A stretch of 64,000 nucleotides of DNA, taken from positions 1 through 64,000 of the forward strand of contig JAOEWO010000010.1 of the NCBI GenBank assembly GCA_028383925.1, in the 5' to 3' direction. Below are positions 14,845 through 23,897 of this stretch, one piece after another (position 1 is the first letter of the stretch; the number at the start of each line of letters is the position of its first letter). Under the pieces are notes generated by a model. It was not told the origin of the DNA, did no database searches, and saw only the letters and a list, made by a program, of their open reading frames with translations. A program made the translations under genes and the position numbers. The stretch comes from Winogradskyella sp. GTDB lineage: Bacteria > Bacteroidota > Bacteroidia > Flavobacteriales > Flavobacteriaceae.

Positions 14845-17196
14845 ATGTATAGGTTAATTAGACATATTAAAGACCATAAGGTAAAATCTATTGTGATTTT
14901 TGCCCTTTGTGTGTTCTACTATTTCTGTTTACCACAACACTTATTTAAAGACCCTACCGCAACTGTAATTACGAGTAACACCGATAAATTATTAGGAGCA
15001 CTAATTGCAGAAGATGGGCAATGGCGATTTCCAGAAAGTGATTCTATACCTTCAAAATTTAAAACGTGTATTCTTCAATTTGAAGATGAATATTTTTATA
15101 AACATCCTGGCTTTAATCCGATCTCTATATTTAAAGCCATAAAGGGTAACTTAAGTTCTGGTTCTATAAAAAGAGGTGGTAGTACCATAACACAACAGGT
15201 TATTCGTTTATCTAGAAAAGGACAATCTAGAACTTACTTTGAAAAACTAAAAGAACTAATTTTAGCCACACGTTTAGAATTGAGAATGTCTAAAGATAAC
15301 ATCTTAAAACTTTACGCCAGCCATGCACCATTTGGTGGTAATGTTGTTGGAGTTGATGCTGCATCTTGGCGCTATTTTAATAGAAACGCTACAGATTTAT
15401 CGTGGGCAGAAAGTGCAACACTTGCTGTTTTACCAAATGCGCCAAGTTTAATCTATCCTGGGAAAAATCAAAAAAAACTGCTAGAAAAACGAAACAGATT
15501 ATTAAAAAAACTTTTAAATAACGGTACTATAGATTTACTAACCTATAACCTATCTATTGCAGAAAGCTTGCCACAAAAACCTTATCCGTTACCACAAATT
15601 GCACCACATTTATTGCAGAAAATAGCTAGAAAAAATCGAGGAAAACGTATAAAAACAACAGTTGATATTGCTTTACAAGAGCAGACTAATACTATTGTAA
15701 AACAGCATTACAGTCTTTTAAAACAAAATGAAATTTACAATATTTCGGTATTAATATTAAATGTAAATACAAGAGAAATATTAACTTACATTGGCAATTC
15801 GCCAACAGATAAAGCACACCAAAAAAGTGTAGATATTATAGATAAACCAAGAAGCACAGGTAGTATATTAAAACCGTTTTTATATGCGTCTATGCTAGAT
15901 GCTGGCGATTTATTACCTCATACCTTAGTCGCTGACGTACCAACGCAATTTGGCAGTTACCAACCCGAAAATTTTAATAAATCTTATGATGGCGCTGTAC
16001 ATGCTAACGAAGCTTTATCGCGTTCACTTAATGTACCTGCAGTACGTATGCTACAAGATTTTGGGTTAGATCGTTTTTACCATTATTTAAAAGCGTTACG
16101 GCTTAAAGATTTAAAATACAATGCCAATCATTACGGTTTATCGTTAATACTTGGTGGTGCAGAAAGTAACCTTTGGGATTTGTGTAAAAGTTATGCAGGT
16201 ATGGCCTCTACTTTAAATCATTTTAATGAAAATTCTAGTCAATATTTTAAAAATGAATTTTGTCAACCTACCTATAAATTTAATGTACCTGTAGATTTTG
16301 GTAAACCATCTCAAGAAAAGCAAATTTTTGATGCCGCTTCAATTTATCTCACTTTTGAAAGTATGAAACAAGTTAACCGACCAGAGAGCGATGAAAGTTG
16401 GGAATTCTATAACTCTTCGCAAGACATAGCTTGGAAAACAGGTACCAGTTTTGGTTTTAGAGATGCTTGGGCAATTGGCACTACAAAAAATTATGTTGTT
16501 GGTGTTTGGGTCGGTAACGCAGATGGAGAAGGGCGGCCAGGATTAGTGGGTGTGCAAACATCAGCACCTATTCTATTTGATGTTTTTGATGTGTTACCAA
16601 AAAGCAATTGGTTTACAAAACCTTATGACGAAATGTTAGAGGTTTCAATTTGTAAAAAAAGTGGTTATAGAGCTTCAGTAATTTGTGATGCTGTAGAAGA
16701 AAGGTATATTCAAATAAGCGGACAAAAAACAGAACCTTGTCCTTATCACACCCTATTACACTTAGATACCTCTGAGCAATTTCAAGTAAATTCTTCTTGT
16801 GAGTCTGTTTCAAATATTACAAATAAACCATGGTTTGTACTACCACCTTTACAGGCTTATTATTATAAAAATAAGAATCCTTTTTATAAAGTAGCACCAC
16901 CTGTTAGAACAGACTGTGGTGAAGCTAATAGTGTTTTTATGGCATTTATTTACCCAAATCAACAAAGCACTATCTTTTTACCAAAAGATTTTAACGGTAA
17001 TACAAACGACTTAATCTTAAAGGTTGCACACTCTAAACCTCAACTTCAACTCTATTGGTATGTAGATAACCTATTTGTTGGCCATACCAAAGACATACAT
17101 GACATGGCTGTTTCGCCATCACCTGGAGACCACGTTATTACTGTTATAGATGAATTAGGAAATGAGATAAAGCATAAAATTACTATTTCAGAATAA
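14845..17196 (+). CDS. pbpC: Penicillin-binding protein 1C (bifunctional peptidoglycan synthase)
   Basis: This 783-residue class A PBP has an N-terminal membrane anchor (residues ~13-30). The GT51 glycosyltransferase shows catalytic Glu80 in FEDEYFYKHPG and RGGSTITQQ (110-118). The transpeptidase domain has SxxK at Ser340-Lys343 (GSILKP), SxN at Ser394-Asn396 (SRSLN) and KTG at 531-533. The C-terminal BiPBP-like region (residues ~690-783, DGxHxIxVID-like GDHVITVIDELG) marks the PBP1C subfamily. It polymerises and crosslinks peptidoglycan at the inner membrane. In Enterobacteria pbpC is adjacent to the alpha-2-macroglobulin gene; here that gene is at 4971-10559 with three genes between. Confidence 0.93.
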   Translation: MYRLIRHIKDHKVKSIVIFALCVFYYFCLPQHLFKDPTATVITSNTDKLLGALIAEDGQWRFPESDSIPSKFKTCILQFEDEYFYKHPGFNPISIFKAIKGNLSSGSIKRGGSTITQQVIRLSRKGQSRTYFEKLKELILATRLELRMSKDNILKLYASHAPFGGNVVGVDAASWRYFNRNATDLSWAESATLAVLPNAPSLIYPGKNQKKLLEKRNRLLKKLLNNGTIDLLTYNLSIAESLPQKPYPLPQIAPHLLQKIARKNRGKRIKTTVDIALQEQTNTIVKQHYSLLKQNEIYNISVLILNVNTREILTYIGNSPTDKAHQKSVDIIDKPRSTGSILKPFLYASMLDAGDLLPHTLVADVPTQFGSYQPENFNKSYDGAVHANEALSRSLNVPAVRMLQDFGLDRFYHYLKALRLKDLKYNANHYGLSLILGGAESNLWDLCKSYAGMASTLNHFNENSSQYFKNEFCQPTYKFNVPVDFGKPSQEKQIFDAASIYLTFESMKQVNRPESDESWEFYNSSQDIAWKTGTSFGFRDAWAIGTTKNYVVGVWVGNADGEGRPGLVGVQTSAPILFDVFDVLPKSNWFTKPYDEMLEVSICKKSGYRASVICDAVEERYIQISGQKTEPCPYHTLLHLDTSEQFQVNSSCESVSNITNKPWFVLPPLQAYYYKNKNPFYKVAPPVRTDCGEANSVFMAFIYPNQQSTIFLPKDFNGNTNDLILKVAHSKPQLQLYWYVDNLFVGHTKDIHDMAVSPSPGDHVITVIDELGNEIKHKITISE

Positions 17197-17217
17197 ACGC
17201 TTTCGTACACAAATCAT

Positions 17218-17225
17218 TACTTTTG
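17218..17225 (+). promoter_or_regulatory. -7 box of the 145-residue membrane protein gene
   Basis: TACTTTTG matches TAnnTTTG, 25 bases before ATG 17251. No good -33 partner is visible. Confidence 0.4.
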
Positions 17226-17250
17226 CATTTATTAACTAACCTAATTAACT

Positions 17251-17688
17251 ATGGAAACTGTTCAATTTATACACTCGTATTGGGCTTATTTGGTGCTTCT
17301 CGTTTTAGTTGCTGCTACTTTTAATGCACTTTTTAAATTTTTTGGAGACAAAGAGTTTGATGCAAAAGATTTTAGAATCTCTCTTTTTGCACTTATAACA
17401 ATGCACATTCAATTACTTATTGGTATCGTATTATTTTTTACTAAAGATTATTTTACAACCATTAAAGAAGTAGGTGGTATGGGCGAAGTAATGAAAAATG
17501 CTGAATTACGAAATCTTATTATTGAGCATCCTACAACAATGATTATAGCTGTTGCTTTAGTAACCGTAGGCTACTCTAAACACAAAAAGAAACTTGTATC
17601 TAAACCAAAATTTAAGATGCTAGCTATATTTTATACACTAGCACTTGTTTTAGTTTTAGCTAAAATACCATGGAAATTGTGGTTCTAA
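17251..17688 (+). CDS. Conserved four-helix membrane protein
   Basis: The 145-residue product has four hydrophobic helices, at about residues 10-30, 45-63, 92-108 and 122-140. Histidines lie in or near the first three (FIHSYWAY, MHIQLLIG, EHPTTMIIA), and a conserved-looking loop reads KDYFTTIKEVGGMGEVMKN. Histidines in such helices could bind heme, and similar Bacteroidota proteins are sometimes labelled cytochrome-b-like, but no heme motif can be proven here. It is monocistronic and ends at a strong terminator. Confidence 0.6.
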   Translation: METVQFIHSYWAYLVLLVLVAATFNALFKFFGDKEFDAKDFRISLFALITMHIQLLIGIVLFFTKDYFTTIKEVGGMGEVMKNAELRNLIIEHPTTMIIAVALVTVGYSKHKKKLVSKPKFKMLAIFYTLALVLVLAKIPWKLWF

Positions 17689-17690
17689 TA

Positions 17691-17731
17691 AAACAAAAAA
17701 GGTGCAAATAATATTTGCACCTTTTTTGTTT
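17691..17731. terminator. Bidirectional rho-independent terminator
   Basis: A perfect palindrome of about 20 bp per arm, centred between GGTGCAAATA and its mirror, has an A-run on one side and a T-run on the other. It serves both the gene ending at 17688 and the convergent gene ending at 17746. Confidence 0.9.
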
Positions 17732-17745
17732 AAGTAATTTAATAA

Positions 17746-18807
17746 TTAATCTTTTACTTCTTTTATTAAATAAACGTAAACAGGAAAATGATCGCTAAAG
17801 CCATCTGTAAAACCACCGTCTGCAAAACTTCTAAATGGGTAACCTTCCCAACGGCCTCTTTTGTTTGTTAAATAGGCTTTATTATATATCCCAGCTTTCC
17901 AAAATCTAAAAGAAGAATAATCATCATCTAACAAAGGTTTTGTTACCATTATCTGGTCAAATAAACTCCAAGCATCTCGATAAGCTGTAGTTCCGTAACC
18001 TTTCTCTGTAAACATTTTTTCGAAAGGATTGTAAATCCCTTTTAAAGGCACTCTACTTTTATCTTTTTGAGCTTTAAGTACTTTCTTAACACTTGCATTT
18101 GTTGGGTCATCATTTAAATCTCCCATTGTAAAGATCTTAGCATACGGATCTATAGACTGTAAAGAATCTATAAGATGTTTATTTAATTTGGCTGCACCAA
18201 CACGCTTAGATCTACTTCTTGCCTCACCACCACTTCGAGATGGCCAGTGGTTAACTAATAAATGTATTAAATCACCTTCAAGTTGTCCACTAACCAATAA
18301 TTGATCTCTTGTGTATACGCGTTTTCGACTTACATCATCATAAATTTTTAACTCATGAGAGCTAGAATCTATTGGTCTAAATAATGCTTTTTGGTATAAT
18401 AAAGCCACATCAATACTACGTCTATCTGGTCCGTCAAAATGAATAATTCCATAATCCTTGCCTAATAAAAGCGGGTCGTTAACTAAATCTTCTAAAACCG
18501 CTCTATTTTCAATTTCGCAAACACCAATAATAGCTGGCGAATTGTTTGATTTATCACTACCAATACTGGCAACAACACGCGCCATGTTTTTAATCTTCTT
18601 CTTATAAACTTCAGATCGGTTAGCTTTTAACTCCATCATTGGGCTAGCCTCATCATACTTTAAAGGATCATTAATGGTATCAAATAAGTTTTCTAAATTA
18701 TAAAATGCAACGGTATGTATTTTAAAACGTTTTTTTTCTTGTTGAGACCAAACATTAGAAATGCAAATAAGTGCAAGTAAAACAAGACATGATTTTAATA
18801 GTTTCAT
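17746..18807 (-). CDS. Secreted endonuclease/exonuclease/phosphatase family enzyme
   Basis: This 353-residue protein has a signal peptide (LLALICISNVWSQ). The EEP-fold catalytic marks are visible: FYNLENLFD (N-ligand), VCEIENR (metal-binding Glu), LLVNHWPSR (His), TMGDLNDDP (Asp/Asn pair) and the terminal SDHFPVYV (Asp-His). The family cleaves phosphodiester bonds in DNA, RNA or phosphorylated small molecules, using Mg2+ or Ca2+. As an exported enzyme it would act in the periplasm or outside. It is transcribed divergently from a TonB receptor and DUF5689 lipoprotein, which points to scavenging of extracellular nucleic acid or phosphate. Confidence 0.85.
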   Translation of the reverse strand: MKLLKSCLVLLALICISNVWSQQEKKRFKIHTVAFYNLENLFDTINDPLKYDEASPMMELKANRSEVYKKKIKNMARVVASIGSDKSNNSPAIIGVCEIENRAVLEDLVNDPLLLGKDYGIIHFDGPDRRSIDVALLYQKALFRPIDSSSHELKIYDDVSRKRVYTRDQLLVSGQLEGDLIHLLVNHWPSRSGGEARSRSKRVGAAKLNKHLIDSLQSIDPYAKIFTMGDLNDDPTNASVKKVLKAQKDKSRVPLKGIYNPFEKMFTEKGYGTTAYRDAWSLFDQIMVTKPLLDDDYSSFRFWKAGIYNKAYLTNKRGRWEGYPFRSFADGGFTDGFSDHFPVYVYLIKEVKD

Positions 18808-18963
18808 TAAATAGTTTTTTTAATTGTTTTAAACAAAGCAGGTTAAGCCGTTTTTTACTTAAATATTGTGTTTTTATTAACGCTACTTTATTATTTAGCA
18901 TTATTAAATCGTTATTTCGAAATCAAAATGCTTGCCAAAAGTATGATATTATTATAAAAAATG

Positions 18964-18971
18964 TACATTTG
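18964..18971 (+). promoter_or_regulatory. -7 box of the TonB receptor operon
   Basis: TACATTTG followed by C matches TAnnTTTGC and would give a leader of about 55 bases before ATG 19028. The 220-base divergent spacer 18808-19027 holds no supported gene. Confidence 0.5.
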
Positions 18972-19027
18972 CACGCCTTAAATAAGTATTATTTAGGGCA
19001 AATTAACAACCAATCTTATAATTAGGC

Positions 19028-21913
19028 ATGAAAAAAAGTTTTTTACTCTTTCTGTTCGGAATCGCCTTTTCTTTACCAAGTTTTGCACAACAAACGGTAA
19101 TTAAAGGAAGTGTTTTAGACGGAATTACAGGGCAACCAATCCCTGATGTAACTATTACTATTGAAGAGACAGGACAAACTGCAAAAACAAATGGTAAAGG
19201 TGAATTTAGTTTTACCACAAACGTACCACTTGGTGAGCAAGTTTTAAAAGTTGAAATTGTAGGGTATGTTACCAAACGTTATCCAATTATTGTAAATGAA
19301 GGTAAGACCGTAGATATTAGCGGTATGACTTTAGATTACGATAGTAGCGATAAAAAAGATTTATTCATTATTTCTATTTCAGATGATAATTTAAATAGTG
19401 AAGACGACGGTTTAACAGATAATATATCTGGTTTATTACAAGCATCTAGAGATGTATTTTTAAATGCTGCTGCTTTTGACTTTAGCGCAACATTCTTTAG
19501 ACCAAGAGGTTTAGATAATGCTAATGGTAAAGTTCTTATTAATGGTATTGAAATGAACAAACAATTTAGTGGACGTCCGCAATGGGCTAACTGGGGAGGT
19601 TTGAATGATATGCAGCGAAACCAAGAATTTTCTATGGGTATGTCTGCAAACGATTACAATTTTGGTGATTTAGCAGGTACAAATAACATTATAATGCGTG
19701 CTTCTAAATACAGAAGAGGTGGTCGTATTTCTTACGCTTCTGCTAATAGAAGTTACCAAGGTAGAGTTATGGCAAGTTACAACTCTGGCTTACTAGAGGG
19801 TGGTTGGTCGTATTCTGTTTTGGGATCGCGTCGTTACGGAGAAAATGGCTATATAGATGGAACATTATATGATGCTAATTCATTTTTTGTAGCTGTAGAA
19901 AAGCAAATTAATAAAGACCATAGCTTAAACTTTACAGGTATTTATGCACAAAATAGACGTGGACGTTCTACGGCTATTACTCAAGAAGTTTACGACCTTA
20001 AAGGAAGACAATACAACCCACTGTGGGGAGAATTAAATGGCGAACAACGTAACTCTAGAATGAGAAACACCGATGAGCCAATTTTAATGTTAAACCATTT
20101 TTGGGATATCTCTTCTAAAGTAAGATTAAATACTAATGTAGCTTACCAATTTGGTGAGATTGCAAATACAAGAATTGATAATGGTGGTACACGTTTATTC
20201 ACTGTTGGCGGTGAAAATGCTTACCTTGGTGGGGCGCGTAACCCAGACCCAACGTATTATCAAAATCTTCCTAGTTTCTTTTTACAAGATGCAAACCCTA
20301 CGGCAAACGATTTTCAGAATGCATACAGTGCACAACAACAATTTTTAAACGATGGGCAAATGCCTTGGGCTAGTTTTTATGAAGGTAATTTAAGACCTGA
20401 TAATGTTGGAGGAAACTCTTTATATGCCATACAAGCAGATGTTATAAAAGACCAACAATTATCTTTTAATTCTATTTTAGATGCTGAATTAGCAGATAAT
20501 ATTAGATTAAATACCTCAGTTAATTATAGAAGACTTAATAGTCAAAACTTTGCGCGTATTGAAGATTTACTAGGTGGCACAGGCTATTTAGATGTAGATT
20601 TTTTCGCTGAAGAAGATGCCAATTCTACTATTAGTGATGAAGTAGCTGCTAACCTTGCACAGAGTGATGTTAATAACCCTAACCGAATTGTAAGAGAAGG
20701 TGACCGTTATAAATATAATTACGAAATGGATGCTGAGGTTGTTAGCACATTTGCTCAGGCACAATTTAAGTACAATAAAATAGACTTTTATGTTGGTGCA
20801 AACATCTCGCAAACGTCTTACCAAAGAACAGGCTTGTATGAAAACGGTTTCTTTCAAGGAGGCGGTAACAATGGTTCTTTTGGAGAAAGTGATAATTTAA
20901 GCTTTACTAATTATGGTATTAAAGGTGGATTTACTTATAAAATAACAGGAAAACATTTATTAGATGTTAACGCAAGTTACTTTACTAAAGCCCCTACACT
21001 AAGAAACTCTTTTAGTAATGCAAGACAGACCAACGCAACAGTTATTGGTTTAGAAAGCGAAAACATTCAATCTGTAGATGCAAGTTATATCTTTAGATCA
21101 CCAAAAGTAAAAGCGAGACTTACTGGTTTTTATTCTGGTTTTAAAAACGGAAGTGATATTGGTTTTTACTTTACTGAAGACCTTGCTGGCTTAGGTGTAG
21201 ATACTGGTGATGCTTTTGTACAAGAAGTTTTAACAAATATAGAACGCAGACATGTTGGTATGGAATTAGGGATAGAGGCACAAGTTACACCTACTATAAA
21301 ACTAAAAGGTGCAGCATCAATAGGCCAATATACCTTCCAAAATAATCCCGACTTATATCTTACAAGTGTAGATTTTCAGAATAGAAGTGACATACCACAA
21401 GAAATTAGATTTGGTGATGGTACTACACAATTAAAAGATGTGCATGTTGCTGGTGGACCAGAGCGCGCATTTCAATTAGGATTTGAATATAGAGACCCTA
21501 ACTTTTGGAATATTGGTGTAACAAGCAACTTCTTTTCTAATGCGTATGTAGATGTAAGTAACTTAGCAAGATCAGCAAACTTTACGTCAGATTTTGATGG
21601 TAACACCTTCAATGATTATGACCCTGTTGTAGCTAGAGAATTATTAAAACAAGAACAGTTTGATGATTATATGTTAGTTAATATCGTTGGTGGAAAATCT
21701 TGGAGAGTTAACGACTACTTTGTTGGTTTCTTTGCAACAATAAACAACGTATTTAATGAAGAATACAGAACAGGTGGTTTTGAACAATCGCGTTTAGCAA
21801 ACTTTCGTCGTATGCAAGAGGATAAGTCTAGAGCTAATGGCCCTGTTTTTGGATCGCGTTATTTCTTTGGTACAGGTACCACATATTACCTTAATGTATA
21901 TGTAAGATTTTAA
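19028..21913 (+). CDS. TonB-dependent outer-membrane receptor with carboxypeptidase-regulatory-like domain
   Basis: The 961-residue product has a signal peptide (MKKSFLLFLFGIAFSLPSFAQ). A carboxypeptidase D regulatory-like domain follows (residues ~23-110; VIKGSVLDGITGQPIPDVTI), as in many Bacteroidota receptors. A plug region contains FRPRGLDNANGKVLINGIEMN, and a long barrel ends in the typical aromatic terminus (YYLNVYVRF). It imports a substrate across the outer membrane using TonB energy. The partner downstream is a DUF5689 lipoprotein (30 bases away), and a secreted nuclease is divergent, so nucleic-acid or phosphate-containing material is a reasonable guess for substrate. Confidence 0.9.
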   Translation: MKKSFLLFLFGIAFSLPSFAQQTVIKGSVLDGITGQPIPDVTITIEETGQTAKTNGKGEFSFTTNVPLGEQVLKVEIVGYVTKRYPIIVNEGKTVDISGMTLDYDSSDKKDLFIISISDDNLNSEDDGLTDNISGLLQASRDVFLNAAAFDFSATFFRPRGLDNANGKVLINGIEMNKQFSGRPQWANWGGLNDMQRNQEFSMGMSANDYNFGDLAGTNNIIMRASKYRRGGRISYASANRSYQGRVMASYNSGLLEGGWSYSVLGSRRYGENGYIDGTLYDANSFFVAVEKQINKDHSLNFTGIYAQNRRGRSTAITQEVYDLKGRQYNPLWGELNGEQRNSRMRNTDEPILMLNHFWDISSKVRLNTNVAYQFGEIANTRIDNGGTRLFTVGGENAYLGGARNPDPTYYQNLPSFFLQDANPTANDFQNAYSAQQQFLNDGQMPWASFYEGNLRPDNVGGNSLYAIQADVIKDQQLSFNSILDAELADNIRLNTSVNYRRLNSQNFARIEDLLGGTGYLDVDFFAEEDANSTISDEVAANLAQSDVNNPNRIVREGDRYKYNYEMDAEVVSTFAQAQFKYNKIDFYVGANISQTSYQRTGLYENGFFQGGGNNGSFGESDNLSFTNYGIKGGFTYKITGKHLLDVNASYFTKAPTLRNSFSNARQTNATVIGLESENIQSVDASYIFRSPKVKARLTGFYSGFKNGSDIGFYFTEDLAGLGVDTGDAFVQEVLTNIERRHVGMELGIEAQVTPTIKLKGAASIGQYTFQNNPDLYLTSVDFQNRSDIPQEIRFGDGTTQLKDVHVAGGPERAFQLGFEYRDPNFWNIGVTSNFFSNAYVDVSNLARSANFTSDFDGNTFNDYDPVVARELLKQEQFDDYMLVNIVGGKSWRVNDYFVGFFATINNVFNEEYRTGGFEQSRLANFRRMQEDKSRANGPVFGSRYFFGTGTTYYLNVYVRF

Positions 21914-21943
21914 GCAATGTTAGAACAAAATAAAAAATACAAC

Positions 21944-23401
21944 ATGAAAACTTTAAAAATTAACAAACTAATACTATTACTCGTTGGCTTAGTAGTATTT
22001 AATAGTTGTGTAGAAGATGATGACTTTAACACACCAAATTTAGCAATTGAAGAACCAATACTTGAGGTAGACGTTATTACAATTGATGATTTAATAGACG
22101 AGTACGAGCAACAATTTTTAGGCTATATTGATGATTTAGGCCTAGATCCTAACAGTACTTTTGATGCTCAAGCTATTGCAACTCTAAGAGAAGATTATGT
22201 TATTTCTTTAGAAAATACCGATAATTACATTAGTGGTTACGTTGTTTCTAATGATGAAGCTGGTAACTTTTTTGAAGAAATGATTATACAAAACAATGCA
22301 AATGTTGGTACAGCTGGTGTACGTGTAATGATAGATGTTAATCCATTATTTATACGCTACAGCTTTGGTCAACTTATATATGTAAAACTTGTTGGTCTTC
22401 ATTTTGGTACTAGTAATGGTGTTTTAACATTAGGTGTTACAGAACAACTAGAAAAAATTGCTAGCTCTAACGAATCTGATGTTATTAAAAGGTCACCACA
22501 AATTGAAGAAATTGTACCAAACGCAGTTAATTTTTCTGATTTTGATGAAAGTTTAGAAAACGTTTTTGTGCAATTAAACAATGTTCAGTTTAATAGAAAT
22601 ATTGCACTTGGTGAAAGCGCATTATCTTATGCAGGTGAACCAACAGATGAATTTGATGGTGAACGTATATTAGAAAGTTGTGACGAATCTGGAAGTAGTA
22701 TTATTGTAAGTACTAGTACATTTTCAGATTTTAAAAACTTAAGCTTACCTAACGGACAAGGAAGCATTAAAGGTATCTTAACTAGAAATTTCTTTGGTGA
22801 TACATTTAACCTTGCTATAAACACACCTGAAGATGTAAACTTTGCGGGTGTTGAGTCGCGTTGCGACCCTGATTTCTTAATGTGTACTGGCCCTTCTGGT
22901 GGTGGTGCTATTATTTTTGAAGAAGATTTTGAAGGTTTTGGTACTTATGATTCTGAAGGTTGGGATAATATTAATATAGATGGTACAAGTACAGACTGGT
23001 TTTTAAACAGTTTTAGTAATAACTTTTACTCTCGTATCTCTGCTTTTAACTCTAACAATGCAGAAGCAAATGTTTGGTTAGTAACACCAGTTATAAATAT
23101 GGATGCTACTACAGGCGAAGAATTATCTTTTGATATACAAGCAAATTTTGATAATGGTACCAATCTATCGGTATGGGTTTCTACAGACTATGCAGGCGAC
23201 CCTACTACAGCAACTTGGTCTATTTTAGATGCAGCTATACCAGCTGGCCCAAGTGGTGGTTTTGGTGATTTTGAAACTGTAGGTCCGGTAAATATATCTT
23301 GTGTAGATGGTAATGCGGTATTTGGTTTCTTCTATGAAGGTTCTGACCCTAGCGCAACAACGAGATACCACTTAGATAATGTTGAAGTTACTGGTAACTA
23401 A
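21944..23401 (+). CDS. DUF5689 surface lipoprotein with choice-of-anchor J domain
   Basis: ATG 21944 is preferred over the in-frame ATG 21917 because a lipoprotein signal follows at once (LLVGLVVFNSC). The 485-residue product has a DUF5689 domain in roughly residues 35-270 (ITIDDLIDEYEQQ, YISGYVVSNDEAGNFFEEMI, RVMIDVNPLFIRYSFGQLIYV). A choice-of-anchor J / MAM-like domain follows (FEEDFEGFGTYDSEGWDNI to YHLDNVEV). Such proteins pair with SusC-like receptors and secreted nucleases in Bacteroidota. It probably sits on the cell surface and hands substrate to the receptor encoded upstream. The gene ends at a terminator. Confidence 0.85.
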   Translation: MKTLKINKLILLLVGLVVFNSCVEDDDFNTPNLAIEEPILEVDVITIDDLIDEYEQQFLGYIDDLGLDPNSTFDAQAIATLREDYVISLENTDNYISGYVVSNDEAGNFFEEMIIQNNANVGTAGVRVMIDVNPLFIRYSFGQLIYVKLVGLHFGTSNGVLTLGVTEQLEKIASSNESDVIKRSPQIEEIVPNAVNFSDFDESLENVFVQLNNVQFNRNIALGESALSYAGEPTDEFDGERILESCDESGSSIIVSTSTFSDFKNLSLPNGQGSIKGILTRNFFGDTFNLAINTPEDVNFAGVESRCDPDFLMCTGPSGGGAIIFEEDFEGFGTYDSEGWDNINIDGTSTDWFLNSFSNNFYSRISAFNSNNAEANVWLVTPVINMDATTGEELSFDIQANFDNGTNLSVWVSTDYAGDPTTATWSILDAAIPAGPSGGFGDFETVGPVNISCVDGNAVFGFFYEGSDPSATTRYHLDNVEVTGN

Positions 23402-23419
23402 TATTTAAATACTATATTT

Positions 23420-23460
23420 AAAAAGCCACATACTTTTTTTAAAGATGTGGCTTTTTATTT
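23420..23460 (+). terminator. Rho-independent terminator after the DUF5689 gene
   Basis: AAAAAGCCACAT (23420-23431) pairs perfectly with ATGTGGCTTTTT (23445-23456), and more T residues follow. Confidence 0.88.
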
Positions 23461-23478
23461 TTTATACAATACAACACT

Positions 23479-23841
23479 ATGTTAGACAATTTTTACATCA
23501 CTATTTTTAATCATTACAAGAAGTCTTTAGGCAAAAGAAGTCTAACCGTTGCTTTACTCTATATAAATCTTTTAGAATCAGCTATTACACTTGCTTTGGG
23601 TGCATTTATACTGGCATTTGCTAGTCAAATGAAGATGACAACTATGTCTTTAACCAAATTTTGGGTGATTTTTATTTTAGTGGCTGTATTTATTAGCTTT
23701 AAAAACTGGATGCGTTTTAATGGCAGAAAACGAAATATTCTAAATGCTAAATTAAAACCTAAGCCAATGGCTATTCATTTATTATGGCTTCTTCCTATTG
23801 CAGGCTTTTTAATAGGTGTTATTTTATTACAAGTACAATAA
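23479..23841 (+). CDS. Small membrane protein, unknown
   Basis: The 120-residue protein has three hydrophobic helices (about residues 28-48, 58-75 and 98-116), with a basic loop between the second and third (KNWMRFNGRKRNILNAKLKPKP). No domain family was recognised. It starts 18 bases after the upstream terminator stem and is followed by its own terminator, so it is a separate unit. A hypothetical but likely real gene, given the clean framing and Bacteroidota-like codon use. Confidence 0.6.
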   Translation: MLDNFYITIFNHYKKSLGKRSLTVALLYINLLESAITLALGAFILAFASQMKMTTMSLTKFWVIFILVAVFISFKNWMRFNGRKRNILNAKLKPKPMAIHLLWLLPIAGFLIGVILLQVQ

Positions 23842-23843
23842 AA

Positions 23844-23869
23844 AAGCGCCACCTATGTAGGTAGCGCTT
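23844..23869. terminator. Bidirectional terminator
   Basis: AAGCGC (23844-23849) pairs with GCGCTT (23864-23869), and ACCT with AGGT inside. It separates two convergent genes. Confidence 0.75.
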
Positions 23870-23897
23870 ATATTATATTTTAGTAAGAGTGCTTTTT

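Noticed and set aside
14766-14846. ATG 14846 as the start of the T9SS cargo gene
   Set aside because: It overlaps the pbpC ATG on the other strand and puts 27 non-hydrophobic residues before the signal peptide; a promoter lies within this stretch.
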